In this document: piece by piece, positions 30,803-33,535 of the stretch
Position numbering within the stretch: the stretch's first letter is position 1
Layout of the letters: each line of letters opens with the position of its first letter
Origin: Acidobacteriaceae bacterium
GTDB taxonomy: Bacteria; Acidobacteriota; Terriglobia; Terriglobales; Acidobacteriaceae
NCBI GenBank assembly: GCA_030039035.1
Contig: JASHQQ010000211.1
Span: 1 to 33,535, forward strand
DNA length: 33,535 bases
Direction: 5' to 3'
Notes under the pieces: model-generated
What the model saw: only the letters and a program-made list of their open reading frames with translations
Database searches by the model: none
What the model was told of the DNA's origin: nothing
Made by a program: the position numbers and the translations under genes

Positions 30803-31924
30803 ATGGAAATAACCGTGAGCCGCCAGGATCTGGTGAGGGAGCTGACCGCCACGCAAAGCGTGGTGGAGCGCAAGACAACCATTCCCATCCTGTCGAACTT
30901 CCTGATCGAAGCTGAAGGCGAACGGCTGACCGTCACGGCGACCGACCTCGATCAGGCCATCCGCACCAGCGCCACGGTGAAGGTAAAGAAGCCCGGCGCC
31001 TGCACCATACCCGCGCGCAAGCTCTTCGATTACATCAAGCTGCTTCCCGACGGCGACATCTCGATCAAGCTGCTGGAAAACCACTGGGTGCAGATTCGCG
31101 CCGGGCGCTCCAACACGAAGATGGTTGGCATGGCGCGCGCCAACTACCCGCAAGTGCCCGAGTTTCCCTCTGTCGCCGCAACACGCCTCTCGCTGCCCGC
31201 ATTGAAGACTCTGATCGCGCGCACCATCTTCGCCATTTCCAACGAAGAGTCGCGCTACACGCTCAACGGAGCGTTGCTGGTGCTTAAGGCCGAATCGCTG
31301 GCCATGGTCTCCACCGACGGCCATCGCCTCGCATGGGTGGAAAAACCCAACGAGAATCACGAAGGCGTCAGCGGCGAAAAGCGCGTGCTCATTCCGCGCA
31401 AGGCCCTGCATGAGCTGCAGCAGTTGCTCTCGGCCACCGACGACGAATCGGTCGAGTTCGCCGATGACGAGCACACACTGTTCTTCCGCATCGGGCATCG
31501 CACCTTGAGCACGCGCCGGCTCACCGGGCAGTTCCCCAACTTTGAGGCCGTGATGCCCCGCGACAACACGAAGTTTGCCGTGGTGCGCGCCGACGAGCTT
31601 TCCGGGTCGATCCAGCGCGTGGCGCAATTTGCCGACGAGCGCTCGGGCGCCATACGGCTGCGTCTGGAAAGCAACGAGCTGAAGATCAGCTCCAGCTCGA
31701 CCGAGAGCGGCGAGAGCGAAGACACCATCGACACGCCCTACTCCGGCGACCCCATCATGGTGGGCTTCAACTCGAGCTACATCCTCGACTTCCTCAAGGC
31801 GCTGGGTAACGAGGGCGAAGTGCGCATCGAGTTCAAGGACTCGCAGTCGGCCGGCCAGATGCGCCCCGAAGACCCCGACGCCGAATACCGCTATAAATAC
31901 GTGCTGATGCCGATGCGGATTTGA
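30803..31924 (+). CDS. dnaN: DNA polymerase III beta subunit (sliding clamp)
   Basis: A 373-residue ring-forming clamp that tethers the replicative polymerase. The N-terminal domain starts MEITVSRQDLVRELTATQSVVERKTTIPILSNF, and the mid-protein SRYTLNGALL and STDGHRLAW are near-universal beta-clamp signatures. LSTRRLTGQFPNFEAVMPR follows in domain 2/3. The C-terminal pocket ends in YKYVLMPMRI, where MPMR(I/L) is the hallmark. ATG 30803 with GGGGG six to ten bases upstream gives the normal N-terminus and length; an ATG at 30752 would add 17 residues and also has a purine-rich leader. It reads opposite to most genes in this part of the window. No dnaA or recF adjoins it in the window. Confidence 0.97.
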   Translation: MEITVSRQDLVRELTATQSVVERKTTIPILSNFLIEAEGERLTVTATDLDQAIRTSATVKVKKPGACTIPARKLFDYIKLLPDGDISIKLLENHWVQIRAGRSNTKMVGMARANYPQVPEFPSVAATRLSLPALKTLIARTIFAISNEESRYTLNGALLVLKAESLAMVSTDGHRLAWVEKPNENHEGVSGEKRVLIPRKALHELQQLLSATDDESVEFADDEHTLFFRIGHRTLSTRRLTGQFPNFEAVMPRDNTKFAVVRADELSGSIQRVAQFADERSGAIRLRLESNELKISSSSTESGESEDTIDTPYSGDPIMVGFNSSYILDFLKALGNEGEVRIEFKDSQSAGQMRPEDPDAEYRYKYVLMPMRI

Positions 31925-32016
31925 GTATTCGTTGGAGAGCGTATCGCACCGGGATGTTGCGCGAGCATGTAGGCTGACGGGTTTCGCCAGGTTGCATGAT
32001 AGTTCAAAACTCCCAT

Positions 32017-32046
32017 TGCCCCACAGATCGTTTTCGCGGTGGGGCA
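32017..32046. repeat. Hairpin TGCCCCAC/GTGGGGCA after dnaN
   Basis: A perfect 8-bp stem (32017-32024 with 32039-32046) and a 14-base loop in the 283-bp gap after dnaN. There is no run of T after it, so it would be a non-canonical terminator or a copy of a short interspersed element; TGCCCCAC also occurs in the hairpin at 19187. The gap holds no other convincing feature. Confidence 0.5.
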
Positions 32047-32207
32047 CATACGCCCGCGCCGCCACCAGGCGGCCTATACGCGCATTGTTCCGATCCAATC
32101 GCGTTCTGTTCGTGCGCTCGCAACAGGTGCCGAAAGCCCGGGGTGGCGCCGAAGTCCTGCGGCAGGTGTAGACTGCCGGGGAACTTCCAATTCTCGATTC
32201 AGCAGCG

Positions 32208-33263
32208 GTGAATGTGCAGAAGCCATTGTGTGCTGCCATTTGTTTTGTCCTCTTCGGATGGGGCGCATCTGCGCAGCCGGTTGCAGCATCGGCGCCTGCG
32301 CCGCCACCGAAGGAGGCCGTGCGGCTGAGCCTCGACGTGGTGGTGACGGACAGAGCGGGAAAGCCGGTGGCCGAGCTGGAGCCGACGAACTTTACGCTGC
32401 TGGACAACGACCAGCCGCGCAAGATTCTGAGCTTCAGGAGGACAGACGGCGCCGTGGGAAGCCGGTTCGATCCACCAGTGGAAGTGATCCTGTTGCTCGA
32501 TGCGGTGAATCTTCCCTACGAGGCGGTTACGCTGCAACGGCTCGAGGTGGAGAAGTTTTTGCGGCTGAACAACGGGCAGCTTGCGTTTCCGACATCGGTG
32601 TTTCTGTTCAGCAATCAGGGACTGCACGTTCAGCCCACTCCCTCCAAAGACGGCAATGCGCTGGCGAAGATGCTGGACGCGTCGACGGGCACGGTGCGGG
32701 CGCGGGATATCACGGGCGGCGTCTACAGCCTGGCCGAACAGTTTCAGGACTCGTTCAGGACGATGCAGGGGATTGCGGAAAACGAGGCGCGCAAGCCGGG
32801 GCGGAAGGTGCTGGTCTGGATCGGGCCGGGATGGCCGCTCCTGACGGAGCGGTTTTTCATCCAGTCGAACGAGTCGCGTCAGAACTACTTTCACCAGCTC
32901 GTGGCGCTGACAAAACAGTTACGCGAGGCGCGTATCACGATCTATAACGTCGCGCCCATTGTGGGCGTGACGCGGGAGCTCTACAAGGGCTATGTGAAGC
33001 CGGTGACCGAAGCGCGCCGGATGGAGATCGGGAATCTTGCGCTGGAAGTGCTGGCGCTGGAGACGGGCGGCCGCGTGCTGGCTCCGGCCAACGATCTGGC
33101 GGGACTGATCCTGCAATGCCAGAGCGAAATCGGACCGTATTACACGCTCACCTTCGAGCCTCCGCAGCCTGCCGAGGCCGATGAGTTCCACAGCCTGCGC
33201 GTACAGATGAGCGGCGATGGACTTACGGCGCGCACGGATACCGGATATTACAACGAGCCTTAG
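32208..33263 (+). CDS. Secreted VWFA-related Acidobacterial domain protein (TIGR03436 type)
   Basis: A 351-residue exported protein. The signal peptide (CAAICFVLFGWGASAQ) is followed by an Ala/Pro linker and a beta-sandwich opening RLSLDVVVTDRAGKPVAELEPTNFTLLDNDQPRKI, the standard lead-in of this family. A von Willebrand A-like fold starts at VEVILLLDAVN; the usual MIDAS DxSxS is altered to DAVN, so metal-dependent binding is doubtful. GRKVLVWIGPGWPLL is the next core strand, and ETGGRVLAPANDL with YYTLTFEPP closes the domain. Large paralogous sets of such proteins occur in Acidobacteria; the function is unknown. The GTG start at 32208 lacks a strong ribosome site, but the signal peptide supports it. 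Confidence 0.88.
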   Translation: MNVQKPLCAAICFVLFGWGASAQPVAASAPAPPPKEAVRLSLDVVVTDRAGKPVAELEPTNFTLLDNDQPRKILSFRRTDGAVGSRFDPPVEVILLLDAVNLPYEAVTLQRLEVEKFLRLNNGQLAFPTSVFLFSNQGLHVQPTPSKDGNALAKMLDASTGTVRARDITGGVYSLAEQFQDSFRTMQGIAENEARKPGRKVLVWIGPGWPLLTERFFIQSNESRQNYFHQLVALTKQLREARITIYNVAPIVGVTRELYKGYVKPVTEARRMEIGNLALEVLALETGGRVLAPANDLAGLILQCQSEIGPYYTLTFEPPQPAEADEFHSLRVQMSGDGLTARTDTGYYNEP

Positions 33264-33340
33264 CTCACAGGAGTATGCAACCTCCGACGCCGAAGCGGCC
33301 ATTGCTCACCTGAGTTTTTTCGCAAAGTCGCACGCGCAAC

Positions 33341-33535
33341 TCACCACGTCAGCGTCACGGTGATCGTCTTCCATCCATCGCCGGGCGGGAAGTGCAGAAG
33401 AAGCGGAACTCCGGCCGAGAGGTCCTCTTCGGTATCGAGGCCGACGGCGATCTCCGCCGTCGCCTGTTCCGTGCCGGCAGCGTATTGCGGATCGGCCTGC
33501 ACCCTGGGAACAAAGCGCCCGTGGCGAACCAGGCT
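33341..33535 (-). CDS. C-terminal part of an unrecognised protein (cut by window edge)
   Basis: The last 64 codons of a leftward gene. The frame reads open from the window edge and includes RHGRFVPRVQADP, GTEQATAEIAVGLDTEED and the ending GWKTITVTLTW before TGA at 33343-33341. Alternating hydrophobic/polar residues (AEIAVGLD, PLLLHFPP, KTITVTLTW) suggest a beta-sandwich C-terminus. Codon use matches its neighbours. It converges on the VWFA-related gene across a 77-bp gap. No family is recognised from this fragment. Confidence 0.6.
   Translation of the reverse strand, partial: SLVRHGRFVPRVQADPQYAAGTEQATAEIAVGLDTEEDLSAGVPLLLHFPPGDGWKTITVTLTW

Noticed and set aside
30551..32422. Antisense frame of over 600 codons opposite dnaN
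   Set aside because: Shadow of dnaN and its flanks; no recognisable domain, and it runs through the upstream gap and into the VWFA-related gene.

Overview
The window is GC-rich, densely coded and bacterial. It most resembles Acidobacteriota. The clearest pointers are a TIGR03436-type 'VWFA-related Acidobacterial domain' protein (32208-33263), a secreted Gly/Tyr-rich protein of a kind common in that phylum (6859-7716), and an OmpL-like porin with a signal sequence, which implies an outer membrane. The phylum call is inference from remembered families. I saw no tRNA, rRNA, CRISPR array or insertion sequence.

Left part (1-6808): a carbohydrate/sugar-acid catabolic locus organised around a divergent promoter. 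Leftward run a bicupin and an AldA-like aldehyde dehydrogenase (cut by the window edge). Rightward, four genes with ATGA-type overlaps encode a Tat-exported DUF5060/DUF4038 glycosidase-like protein, a 2-hydroxyacid dehydrogenase, an HpcH/HpaI aldolase and a metallo-beta-lactamase-fold protein that has lost its metal motif. A GntR/FadR-type regulator follows. An exact 10-bp inverted repeat, one copy beside each divergent promoter, is a good candidate operator. Aldolase plus AldA-like dehydrogenase suggests cleavage of a 2-keto-3-deoxy sugar acid to pyruvate and an aldehyde such as lactaldehyde.

Middle (6859-19157): the Gly-rich secreted protein, a small putative membrane protein, a porin, then a rightward series: sodium:solute symporter; a serine-hydrolase/NamZ (DUF1343, exo-N-acetylmuramidase) fusion; a TIGR03364-type FAD oxidase; phosphonoacetaldehyde hydrolase (PhnX); and a 1013-residue secreted protein with two beta-helix-like units and a C-terminal propeller. 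The first two suggest muropeptide scavenging. The last three are tightly overlapped and suggest phosphonate catabolism coupled to an exported glycan-active protein.

Right part (19344-33535): mostly leftward housekeeping genes. They include an SPFH/Band 7 protein with an unrecognised partner, an AbrB-type antitoxin with a PIN toxin broken by an in-frame TGA, parB, parA, two perfect parS-like palindromes, rsmG, a class I glutamine amidotransferase-like hydrolase, a NIPSNAP protein, a PadR regulator with tandem 17-bp operators facing a VOC-fold gene, plsC and folC. Rightward dnaN follows an 855-bp gap with DnaA-box-like 9-mers and palindromes, then the VWFA-related gene. ParAB-parS, rsmG and dnaN within 10 kb indicate an origin-proximal region, although no dnaA is present in the window.
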